From: a virus | Length of the DNA: 29,629 nt | Reading direction: 5' to 3' (one strand) | Virus record (IMG/VR): IMGVR_UViG_3300048027_000247 | Span: 1 to 29,629 of that record | In this document: one piece after another, positions 15,576 to 21,900 of the stretch | How the letters are laid out: the number at the start of each line of letters is the position of its first letter | How positions within the stretch are numbered: the stretch's first letter is position 1 | Position numbers and translations under genes: made by a program | The notes under the pieces: generated by a model | What the model was told of the DNA's origin: nothing | The model's input: the letters and a program-made list of their open reading frames with translations, nothing else | Databases searched by the model: none

Positions 15576-16394
15576 ATGAAATTAAAAGATTTACTTAACG
15601 AATCATCAAAGTCTTACAAAAGAGTAAACATTGGTGAAGAAGAGCAAGAAAAGAAAATGACTTCAGAAGAAAAAAGAGCATTTCTTGAAGCCGTATCTGC
15701 ATATAAGAAATTTGGTGAAACAATTTATCGTAATGGTGACCTTATGGAAACATATGGCGCAATTAAGAACATTGTTGAGAATGCAAACAAAGTAACACTC
15801 GAAGAAACGGGTGATTGGTTTGATAGAGTTACTGTTAACAGACATATGAAATCAATGAACGAGTCATTTAAAGTTTTTCAAAAAACATTAAGTGAAGTTC
15901 ACACACTACAACAAAGAATGGAGTCTACTTATGATGAAATCGGTGAAGTACTTTCGAAATATTATGAAATTAAAGAAGGAAATGAATTCGGCGCTGAAAG
16001 AGCTAAAGCAATCGCTAAAGGCAAAGATGAGTTCGAAGTAGATGGAAAAAAATATCCTGTAAAATCAGTTGACAAAGATGATAAAGAAAATGCAAAAGAA
16101 TTTACTAATGAATCTAAGTCAATGAAACTAACAAGTTTATTAAACGAGTCATTTGGATTGGGCGAATTACCATCATCTAAATTAAAGAAGATGAAAGTAT
16201 CTGCTAAAGAAATGATGGATTCAGTTAACCCAAAAAATAAAGCAATCGTTGAATCATTCTCTACTGAAGAAAAAAGAATCGTAATGATGGCAGTTAGAAA
16301 GATTGCTAAATACATGAACAGAGACCTTGCAACTGCATTGAGTTATGTAATTGGTGCAGCACAAGAATTAGAAAGAAGTGGTAAGGTAAAGTAA
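15576..16394 (+). CDS. Two-part modular protein with internal gp21-type sites (putative cargo)
   Basis: The 272-residue protein begins 'MKLKDLLNE/SS', a match to the gp21 rule at an N-terminal peptide, as in T4 capsid-targeting sequences. Residues 25-130 are a helical module. Residues 135-175 ('GNEFGAERAKAIAKGKDEF', then 'VDGKKYPV') are a small module seen repeatedly in marine phage proteins. At residue 183 'MKLTSLLNE/SFG' repeats the N-terminal peptide inside the chain, as if two cargo genes had fused; residues 192-272 are the final helical module. IKE134/G135 is another candidate site. It lies right after the protease and overlaps the next gene by one base (TAATG). Biochemical function is unknown. 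Confidence 0.75.
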   Translation: MKLKDLLNESSKSYKRVNIGEEEQEKKMTSEEKRAFLEAVSAYKKFGETIYRNGDLMETYGAIKNIVENANKVTLEETGDWFDRVTVNRHMKSMNESFKVFQKTLSEVHTLQQRMESTYDEIGEVLSKYYEIKEGNEFGAERAKAIAKGKDEFEVDGKKYPVKSVDKDDKENAKEFTNESKSMKLTSLLNESFGLGELPSSKLKKMKVSAKEMMDSVNPKNKAIVESFSTEEKRIVMMAVRKIAKYMNRDLATALSYVIGAAQELERSGKVK

Positions 16395-16696
16395 TGATTA
16401 AATTAAAAGACATATTAACGGAAATCTCAGCAATCGGTGGATTAAAGCAGGTTGTAAAAGGTAATACTGATAGAGTAGAAGGAATCAAAGTATCAAAAGA
16501 AATGGCACAAGCTATGATTGATTGGTTTAACTCTTCACCTTATGGTAGAAAATATCCAAATGCTAAAAAAGGTAGATTACATTTATCAATAGGTATTATG
16601 ATGTCTTTTGGTTTAGATAGATATGCTAAACATAAAGGTGCTAAAGAAGAATTGAAACACTTGAAAACATTAGCAAAAGCAATGAGAGGTGACTAA
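16394..16696 (+). CDS. Small putative cargo protein with MIKLKDILTE leader
   Basis: The 100-residue basic protein starts 'MIKLKDILTE', nearly the same leader as its neighbours at 15576 and 17136. The residue after Glu is Ile rather than Ala/Gly/Ser, so cleavage there is less certain. The body is helical and Lys-rich ('KEMAQAMIDWFNSSPYGRKY', 'HLKTLAKAMRGD'). I do not recognise a family. It is translationally coupled at both ends: its ATG overlaps the preceding TAA, and its TAA overlaps the next ATG. Confidence 0.7.
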   Translation: MIKLKDILTEISAIGGLKQVVKGNTDRVEGIKVSKEMAQAMIDWFNSSPYGRKYPNAKKGRLHLSIGIMMSFGLDRYAKHKGAKEELKHLKTLAKAMRGD

Positions 16697-17127
16697 TGGA
16701 TAAGACGGAAATCTTACAAGATATTTCAGTAGACCTTTCTTTTATGTACAAGAAAGCACTTAAGAATATTAAAAAGTTAGACCCTAAGACAAGACAGCAA
16801 TTTGCAAAGTTGTTTGTTGACTTTAAAAATAAAGTGGATGACTTATCTGAAGGTGTTGGAATGAATCGTAGACTTCATATGGGTATAAACGAAGCTAACT
16901 ACAATACCAAACAAGATGCGATGAACGCATATATGAAAGGTAAAGTAACTGCACAAGAATTAGATAAGATTGCAAAAAATGATTTTAAATCATCAGTTGC
17001 AACTAAAAAAGAATTACAAAACTTTATGAACTCAGGATACATGAAAGAGTTGATGGCCAATACATATGGACTCAAAGTACCTGCTATGGAAAAGAAAGTT
17101 AAAGAATTAATGAAGTACGCGAGTTAA
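16696..17127 (+). CDS. Small putative cargo protein with two gp21-type sites
   Basis: The 143-residue protein is basic and helical. Residues 1-50 form one helical segment, followed by DLSE52/G53, then 'NRRLHMGINE66/A67', then a C-terminal module ('TKQDAMNAYMKGKVTAQELD') ending 'VKELMKYAS'. Both internal sequences fit the gp21 consensus and would release a 77-residue C-terminal product. No function is recognised. It overlaps the previous gene by one base and precedes the next by 8 nt, with an 'aagga' Shine-Dalgarno for that gene overlapping this stop. Confidence 0.7.
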   Translation: MDKTEILQDISVDLSFMYKKALKNIKKLDPKTRQQFAKLFVDFKNKVDDLSEGVGMNRRLHMGINEANYNTKQDAMNAYMKGKVTAQELDKIAKNDFKSSVATKKELQNFMNSGYMKELMANTYGLKVPAMEKKVKELMKYAS

Positions 17128-17135
17128 GGAACATT

Positions 17136-17765
17136 ATGATAAAACTAAAAAACTTATTAAGCGAAAAGGCTGACCCAGCATTAAAAGATGGTGAGAAAAA
17201 AATCATCGCAAAGGCAATGAGTAAAGCTATTGGTCGTGATGTTGAAGTTAACATGGACGATGTTGAATACCATACAGGCACAAGTACATTCTACGCAGGT
17301 AATGGTGGCGAAACACAATTATTCGTTGGATATTACGAAGATGAAGACAAACCATACAATGTTAGTATTGAAGATGGTTCAAAGCAATACGCTCAAGTAG
17401 ATGCAAAAAATATTAAGGATGTTATAAAGGCAGTAGTTACATTATCAAAGAAATTCAAAAAGAACCTATTAGAATCTAAAAAATCAGTAAACGAAGATTA
17501 CTCATCACATTACAGTCCTCAAGTTGGTTTATTTTATCTTGAAGGTGTTCCATTCACAAAGGAAAGAATTGTAGAAGTAATTAAATATTTTAGAAGTGCT
17601 AAAATAAAATCTGCAGTTAGTCAATTTGAATACCGACCAACGCTTCTTATAAAAGATAAAGAAAATAATGAATCAGTAACTATTGATGCTAGACGATTAA
17701 AAACATTAATTGACTTCTACAAAAAAGATAGTGCTAAGTTAGCATCTGATAAAGATTTCAAATAA
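17136..17765 (+). CDS. Putative cargo protein with MIKLKNLLSE leader
   Basis: The 209-residue protein starts 'MIKLKNLLSE/K', the same leader type as 15576 and 16394 though Lys follows Glu. Residues 12-105 form an alpha/beta module ('GTSTFYAGNGGETQLFVGYY'). A linker 'ESKKSVNE120/D' shares 16 nt of near-identical DNA with the linkers of the 6007 gene. Residues 125-209 form a second module ('GLFYLEGVPFTKERIVEVIK'). The two-module plan with a VNE linker mirrors the large polyprotein, although the +1 residue (Asp) is off consensus. Start ATG has 'aagga' 6 nt upstream. Function unknown. Confidence 0.7.
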   Translation: MIKLKNLLSEKADPALKDGEKKIIAKAMSKAIGRDVEVNMDDVEYHTGTSTFYAGNGGETQLFVGYYEDEDKPYNVSIEDGSKQYAQVDAKNIKDVIKAVVTLSKKFKKNLLESKKSVNEDYSSHYSPQVGLFYLEGVPFTKERIVEVIKYFRSAKIKSAVSQFEYRPTLLIKDKENNESVTIDARRLKTLIDFYKKDSAKLASDKDFK

Positions 17766-17790
17766 TTTATATTTACTAAAATAATTTCTA

Positions 17791-17798
17791 TATTTATT
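17791..17798 (+). promoter_or_regulatory. Late-promoter-like motif (TATTTATT)
   Basis: One-base variant of the motif in the gap before bS21. It lies 2 nt upstream of a terminator-type hairpin, which is an odd arrangement for a promoter of the next gene. Confidence 0.45.
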
Positions 17799-17799
17799 A

Positions 17800-17833
17800 A
17801 CATCGGTCACTAATGGCCGGTGTTTAATTTTTT
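17800..17833 (+). terminator. Rho-independent terminator after the cargo operon
   Basis: The arms 17800-17808 and 17815-17823 can form a 9-bp stem with two G-U pairs and a 6-nt loop, followed by TTAATTTTTT. It ends the 15576-17765 cluster and precedes bS21. Confidence 0.75.
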
Positions 17834-17873
17834 ATATATGCAAAAAAGATACAAAAAAGTAAGAAGGGAACAA

Positions 17874-18086
17874 ATGATTATCCCTGGTAAATTCAAAGCC
17901 GCAAAAGTAATCAACGGAAATATTGAAGCCGCACTTAAGTTTTTTAAACGACAAGTTAAAGAATCAAATGTCTTACAAGAACTTAAGGACAGAAAAGAGT
18001 TTATAAAACCATCCGCAGTTAAAAGAAAACAAAAGATGGACGCTATCAGAGCAGAATATATAAGAAGAATTAGGTCAAACGATTAA
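17874..18086 (+). CDS. rpsU: Phage-encoded ribosomal protein bS21
   Basis: The 70-residue product matches bS21: 'NGNIEAALKFFKRQVKESNV' then 'LQELKDRKEFIKPSAVKRKQ' and a basic helical C-terminus ('AEYIRRIRSND'). Family length is about 60-71 residues. I choose ATG 17874 because 'aagaaggga' sits 4 nt upstream and the protein then begins at the bS21 N-terminus; an in-frame ATG at 17838 and GTG at 17820 would add a non-homologous extension. bS21 binds the 30S platform near the anti-Shine-Dalgarno and affects initiation. Viral bS21 is known from marine phages and is thought to enter host ribosomes. The gene lies between two terminators, just before scaffold and capsid. Confidence 0.92.
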   Translation: MIIPGKFKAAKVINGNIEAALKFFKRQVKESNVLQELKDRKEFIKPSAVKRKQKMDAIRAEYIRRIRSND

Positions 18087-18126
18087 ATAAAATAGTAAAC
18101 ACTTACTGTTTTTGGTTTTAGACCTA

Positions 18127-18134
18127 TATTTATA
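18127..18134 (+). promoter_or_regulatory. Late-promoter-like motif (TATTTATA)
   Basis: Exact motif 40 nt after the bS21 stop and 13 nt before a terminator-type hairpin, 112 nt before the scaffold ATG. It could drive scaffold and capsid only if the hairpin is read through. Confidence 0.5.
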
Positions 18135-18147
18135 AACCGAACACAAT

Positions 18148-18178
18148 ACCACTCCCCAATGAGTGGTCACTTATTTTT
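18148..18178 (+). terminator. Hairpin terminator after bS21
   Basis: Perfect 7-bp stem (18148-18154 with 18161-18167, loop CCCAAT) followed after four bases by a T-rich stretch (TATTTTTAT). It separates bS21 from the scaffold leader. The offset T tract makes it weaker than the one after the capsid gene. Confidence 0.6.
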
Positions 18179-18180
18179 AT

Positions 18181-18214
18181 AATAGTAATCACTATTAAGA
18201 TTCCAAATAATCTT
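18181..18214 (+). other. Two tandem perfect hairpins in the scaffold leader
   Basis: AATAGT-aatc-ACTATT (18181-18196) is followed without a gap by AAGATT-ccaaat-AATCTT (18197-18214). Both stems are perfect 6-bp. They sit 18 nt upstream of a strong 'aaggag' ribosome site (18233-18238) for the scaffold gene and might stabilise or regulate this highly expressed mRNA. Confidence 0.5.
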
Positions 18215-18246
18215 ATTATCCAAAATTTAATTAAGGAGAGACAGAA

Positions 18247-19392
18247 ATGGCTAAATCTGATTTATTAAAAGAAGCTATCGCTGACGCAAAGGCAGTAAAA
18301 GAAACTGCATTAGCAAACGCAAAGATGGCCTTAGAAGAAGCCTTCACTCCAAAACTTCAATCAATGTTATCTCATAAGATTGCTGAAGAATTAGACGAAG
18401 ACGATATCGAAGAAGATGAAGTTGCTGACGAAATGGCAATGGCATCTGATGAGGAAGTTGCTGACGAAACCTATGAAGGTGAAGAAGTAGCTGACGAAAA
18501 CGAAGATATGGACGAGTCTGATGATGAAGTATCTGAAGAGGAAGTAGCTGACGAGGAATTAGATACAGAAGATAAAGAAGAAGTCGAAGACATCGCATCT
18601 GATGTTGTTGATGGACATGAAGACGAAATGCATGACGAAGAAGAAGCTGCTGAAGAAGCAGAAGAAGAAGCGCCTGCAGACGAAATGAATGACATGGACG
18701 AAGATGAAATGGACGAAGACGAACTTGATTTAGAATCTGTAATTAAAGAATTAGAAGCTTCTATCAACGAAGAAGAAGTTGAAGAGGAAGAAGAAGTAAA
18801 AGAAGAACTTGACTCATCTGATTTAGGTGACGGCGAAAACGCTGAACCATCTGATGATGCTAACGATTCTTCTGACATCGAAAACGATGACGAGTTAAAT
18901 ATTGACGAAATCATTGAAACATTAAAAGAAATGTCAGACGAAGAAGTAGATGAAAACGAAGAAGAAGAAGTTGAAGAATCTGTTGTAAACGAAGAAGAAG
19001 AAGTTGAAGAGACTGAAGAAGTTGAAGAAGAAAATAAAGAGTTGGAAGAAGCATACGCTACTATCGAATCTTTAAAAGGAACTATCAACGAAGTTAATCT
19101 TTTAAACGCTAAACTACTTTACACCAACAAATTATTCAGAACTTTTGATTTGAATGAGTCACAAAAAGTTAAAGTTATCGAGAACTTTGATAGAGCTGCA
19201 AACTTAAGAGAAGTTAAGCTTGTTTTTGCTACATTAGGTGAAAACTTAAATGTTGCAAGAAAAAAGAAAACTGTTGTTAAAGAAGGAATCGCTTCTAAAC
19301 CAACTGCAAGTACTGCACCTAGCAAATCAATAATCTCTGAAGGTAACGAAGTTGCTAACAGATTTAAGAAGTTAGCAGGACTAATAAAATAA
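18247..19392 (+). CDS. Prohead scaffold protein (T4 gp22-like)
   Basis: The 381-residue protein lies directly before the capsid gene, as gp22 does in T4. The middle (about 45-265) is an extreme acidic low-complexity region of Glu/Asp with repeated 'EEVADE' and 'VEEE' blocks. The C-terminal part is helical and ends 'EVANRFKKLAGLIK', a typical gp22 ending. Scaffold forms the prohead core and is degraded by gp21. Candidate sites are LLKE9/A10 at the N-terminus ('MAKSDLLKEA'), VKE/GIAS and ISE/GNE near the C-terminus. It has the best ribosome site in the window ('aaggag', 8 nt spacing), fitting high expression. A long Ser-rich reverse-strand frame is only its shadow. Confidence 0.9.
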   Translation: MAKSDLLKEAIADAKAVKETALANAKMALEEAFTPKLQSMLSHKIAEELDEDDIEEDEVADEMAMASDEEVADETYEGEEVADENEDMDESDDEVSEEEVADEELDTEDKEEVEDIASDVVDGHEDEMHDEEEAAEEAEEEAPADEMNDMDEDEMDEDELDLESVIKELEASINEEEVEEEEEVKEELDSSDLGDGENAEPSDDANDSSDIENDDELNIDEIIETLKEMSDEEVDENEEEEVEESVVNEEEEVEETEEVEEENKELEEAYATIESLKGTINEVNLLNAKLLYTNKLFRTFDLNESQKVKVIENFDRAANLREVKLVFATLGENLNVARKKKTVVKEGIASKPTASTAPSKSIISEGNEVANRFKKLAGLIK

Positions 19393-19413
19393 TTTAAAAA
19401 CGGAGAAATCAAA

Positions 19414-21075
19414 ATGGATACAAATTCATTATTAAACGAATCCGCTGGGTATACTAAGAAAATGTCTGATGAGGCAAAAGGATTAGTATCTAAGTGGGAC
19501 AAGACTGGCCTTTTAGAAGGTATCGAGTCTGATTTTGAAAGAAGTACTATTGCTACTCTACTTGAAAACCAAGCAAGAGAATTAGTAAAAGAAGCTTCTT
19601 CAACAGGTACATCCGCAAACTCTGAAGAGTGGGCAGGTGTAGCACTTCCATTGGTTAGAAGAATTTTCAGCGAAATCGCTGCAAAAGAATTCGTTAGCGT
19701 ACAACCAATGAACTTACCATCAGGTCTGGTATTTTACTTAGACTTTAAATATGGTACTGCACAACCAGGATTTGAAACTGGTGCAGGTAAAGATTCACAA
19801 ACTGACTCAGTATTCGGTGTAACTGAAACTGCAAGTGAAGCAAGTGAAGGTCTTTACGGAGCAGGAAGATTTGCATATTCAATCAACGAGACTGAATCTG
19901 GACCTTTAACTCAAGCAGCAGCTGGAGCAGTAGCGGCAGCTAGTACATTTACATCTGAATCATTCGCAAATGGTGTCGCTTTAGACCCAGCAATCGATTA
20001 TGATTCAAGCTTCTCACAATCTTTATCAGCAGCTGATAGAGCATTGTTAAGAAGAGTAACAGTAGCTAACGCATCGTTAAGTGGTGCTGATTTAGAAGGC
20101 GTAAGAGCATTCGAAATTAGTGGTTCTAACATCGCAGCTTACTATCCTGCATACACTAAAGCAAATGTTTCTGGGTCTAACTCAGTATCATTCATGGTTA
20201 AATTAGTAGGTGCTACTAACGCAATCGCTGGTGTTAAAGTAAAATACCAAAAGCAACCAACTGACATTACAAGAGGTGACTTTGAAGACACAACTTCAGG
20301 TGGTTCAGACTTAGGTATTCCAGAATTGAATGTTGAACTTAGAAGTGTTCCAATCGTAGCTAAGACAAGAAAGTTGAAAGCACAATGGACTCCTGAGTTC
20401 GCACAAGATTTAAACGCTTATCACTCAATTGACGCTGAAGCTGAATTAACTTCTATGTTATCTGAGTACATCTCACAAGAGATTGACTTAGAAATCTTAG
20501 ATATGTTAATGGAAAACGCTTTAACTGAAGCTAAGTGGTCTGCTAGAATCGGATATTCTTGGGATGGTAGTAAATTCACTTCAAGTGGTCTTAACGCAGC
20601 AGTTGAGAGATATACTCAACAACAATGGTTCCAGACTTTAGGTACTCAGTTACAGAGAGTTTCTAACCAAATCCACGCTAAGACAATGAGAGGTGGAGCA
20701 AACTTTATGGTAGTATCTCCTGATGTTGCTACTATCATCGAGTCTATTCCAGGTTATCAGTCAAATGGTACAGGTAACGAAATGCAATTTGCGTTTGGTG
20801 TAAGCCAAGTAGGTTCTTTCGCTAACAGATACCAAGTGTACAAAAACCCATACATGAAAGAGAATGTAATTCTATTAGGATTCAAAGGTTCTCAATTCTT
20901 GGAAACTGGTGCAGTTTACGCTCCATACATTCCATTAATTATGACTCCTCTTGTGTATGACCCAACTAACTTCCAACCAAGAAAAGGTGTAATGACTCGT
21001 TACGCTAAACAAATGGTAAGAGGTGAGTTCTATGGTAAAGTAATTTGTCATGGTTTAGAGGCAATAAGCGGATAA
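19414..21075 (+). CDS. Major capsid protein (T4 gp23-like)
   Basis: The 553-residue precursor forms the hexamers of the head shell. 'FVSVQPMNLPSGLVFYLDFK' corresponds to the conserved 'GVQPMNxPTG' region of gp23. The segment 'LVKE60/ASSTG' sits where T4 gp23 is cleaved (after Glu65), so mature capsid protein probably starts at Ala61. The N-terminus 'MDTNSLLNE/SAG' also resembles the targeting leaders of the cargo proteins. C-terminal 'PLIMTPLVYDPTNFQPRKGV' is typical. The gene has a 'ggag' ribosome site and is followed by a strong terminator. Confidence 0.96.
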   Translation: MDTNSLLNESAGYTKKMSDEAKGLVSKWDKTGLLEGIESDFERSTIATLLENQARELVKEASSTGTSANSEEWAGVALPLVRRIFSEIAAKEFVSVQPMNLPSGLVFYLDFKYGTAQPGFETGAGKDSQTDSVFGVTETASEASEGLYGAGRFAYSINETESGPLTQAAAGAVAAASTFTSESFANGVALDPAIDYDSSFSQSLSAADRALLRRVTVANASLSGADLEGVRAFEISGSNIAAYYPAYTKANVSGSNSVSFMVKLVGATNAIAGVKVKYQKQPTDITRGDFEDTTSGGSDLGIPELNVELRSVPIVAKTRKLKAQWTPEFAQDLNAYHSIDAEAELTSMLSEYISQEIDLEILDMLMENALTEAKWSARIGYSWDGSKFTSSGLNAAVERYTQQQWFQTLGTQLQRVSNQIHAKTMRGGANFMVVSPDVATIIESIPGYQSNGTGNEMQFAFGVSQVGSFANRYQVYKNPYMKENVILLGFKGSQFLETGAVYAPYIPLIMTPLVYDPTNFQPRKGVMTRYAKQMVRGEFYGKVICHGLEAISG

Positions 21076-21101
21076 TCATAAGATTATAACTTAATGTTAT
21101 T

Positions 21102-21131
21102 AAAAGGGTGGCTTCGGTCACCCTTTTTTTT
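21102..21131 (+). terminator. Strong rho-independent terminator after capsid gene
   Basis: An 11-bp stem (21102-21112 with 21117-21127, one G-U pair) is closed by a C(TTCG)G tetraloop and runs into an uninterrupted T tract (21124-21131). It is the clearest terminator in the window. Confidence 0.92.
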
Positions 21132-21142
21132 ATGCCTACGGA

Positions 21143-21150
21143 TATTTATA
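21143..21150 (+). promoter_or_regulatory. Late-promoter-like motif (TATTTATA)
   Basis: Exact motif 12 nt after the capsid terminator and 22 nt before the phoH ATG. This terminator-then-motif order supports its reading as a promoter. Confidence 0.7.
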
Positions 21151-21172
21151 ATAAACCAAAAGAGGATTGTCT

Positions 21173-21835
21173 ATGGCAGAGAATATCGCGAAGAAAGCTC
21201 CAAAAGGAAATGTTAGATTTTCAATAAGTTTATCAGAAGAGCAAAAACAAGCAAAAGCACAAATAAGAAATCATCCATTTAATTTTATATTAGGAAAAGC
21301 AGGTAGTGGTAAAACACTATTAGCAGTTCAGATTGCACTTGATAGTTTTTTTAAACGAGAAGTTAATAAAATAGTTATAACAAGACCTACCATATCAAAT
21401 GAAGACAACGGATTCTTACCTGGCTCATTAGATGAAAAAATGGAACCCTGGTTAGTTCCAATTCGTTCTAATATGAGAAAAGTCTACAACAAACCTACAA
21501 TCTTAGAAAAGATGGAAAAGGATGAGAATATTGAATTAGTATCTTTATCACACTTTAGAGGAAGAACTTTTGATAATTCAATAGTTATAGTAGACGAGTT
21601 TCAAAACTTAACTAAACAACAATTAGCTATGGTCTTGGGTCGTTTGGGTAAACACTCTACAATGATGTTATGTGGTGACCCTCAACAAATAGATTTAAAA
21701 TTTGCAAACGACTCAGCGGTACACGAAGTTCATAAACTGAAGGAATCGTTATTTGTTTTTAATGTAAACTTAAAAGACAACCATAGACACGAATCTTTGG
21801 ATGAAGTCTTAAAATTATTATTTTCATATGATTAA
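21173..21835 (+). CDS. phoH: PhoH-like P-loop ATPase
   Basis: ATG 21173 is preferred over an in-frame TTG (21167) because 'agagga' lies 6 nt upstream of it. The 220-residue protein is a single PhoH domain: Walker A 'GKAGSGKT' (41-48), the segment 'VITRPTISNEDNGFLPGSLD', Walker B 'SIVIVDEFQN', 'GDPQQIDL' and C-terminal 'DNHRHESLDEVLKLL'. PhoH proteins are ATPases of the helicase-like P-loop type, very common in marine phages. The biological role in infection is unsettled; RNA handling is suspected. In this genome it is a single-gene unit with its own motif and is separated from the capsid gene by a terminator. Confidence 0.95.
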   Translation: MAENIAKKAPKGNVRFSISLSEEQKQAKAQIRNHPFNFILGKAGSGKTLLAVQIALDSFFKREVNKIVITRPTISNEDNGFLPGSLDEKMEPWLVPIRSNMRKVYNKPTILEKMEKDENIELVSLSHFRGRTFDNSIVIVDEFQNLTKQQLAMVLGRLGKHSTMMLCGDPQQIDLKFANDSAVHEVHKLKESLFVFNVNLKDNHRHESLDEVLKLLFSYD

Positions 21836-21859
21836 TTTCAGTTATTGAAAATAATAAAC

Positions 21860-21867
21860 TATTTATA
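21860..21867 (+). promoter_or_regulatory. Late-promoter-like motif (TATTTATA)
   Basis: Exact motif in the 65-nt gap after phoH; it ends 33 nt before the ATG of the large virion protein. Confidence 0.6.
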
Positions 21868-21900
21868 TAGGTAAAAGTATTTTAATTGGAGAAAAAATAG

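Noticed and set aside
17820-17873. GTG or upstream ATG extension of bS21
   Set aside because: The extension overlaps the terminator T tract and has no bS21 homology; the ATG at 17874 has a good ribosome site.
18471-19088. Long Ser-rich open frame on the reverse strand
   Set aside because: It is the antisense shadow of the acidic Glu/Asp codon runs of the scaffold gene; no start signal or sensible fold.
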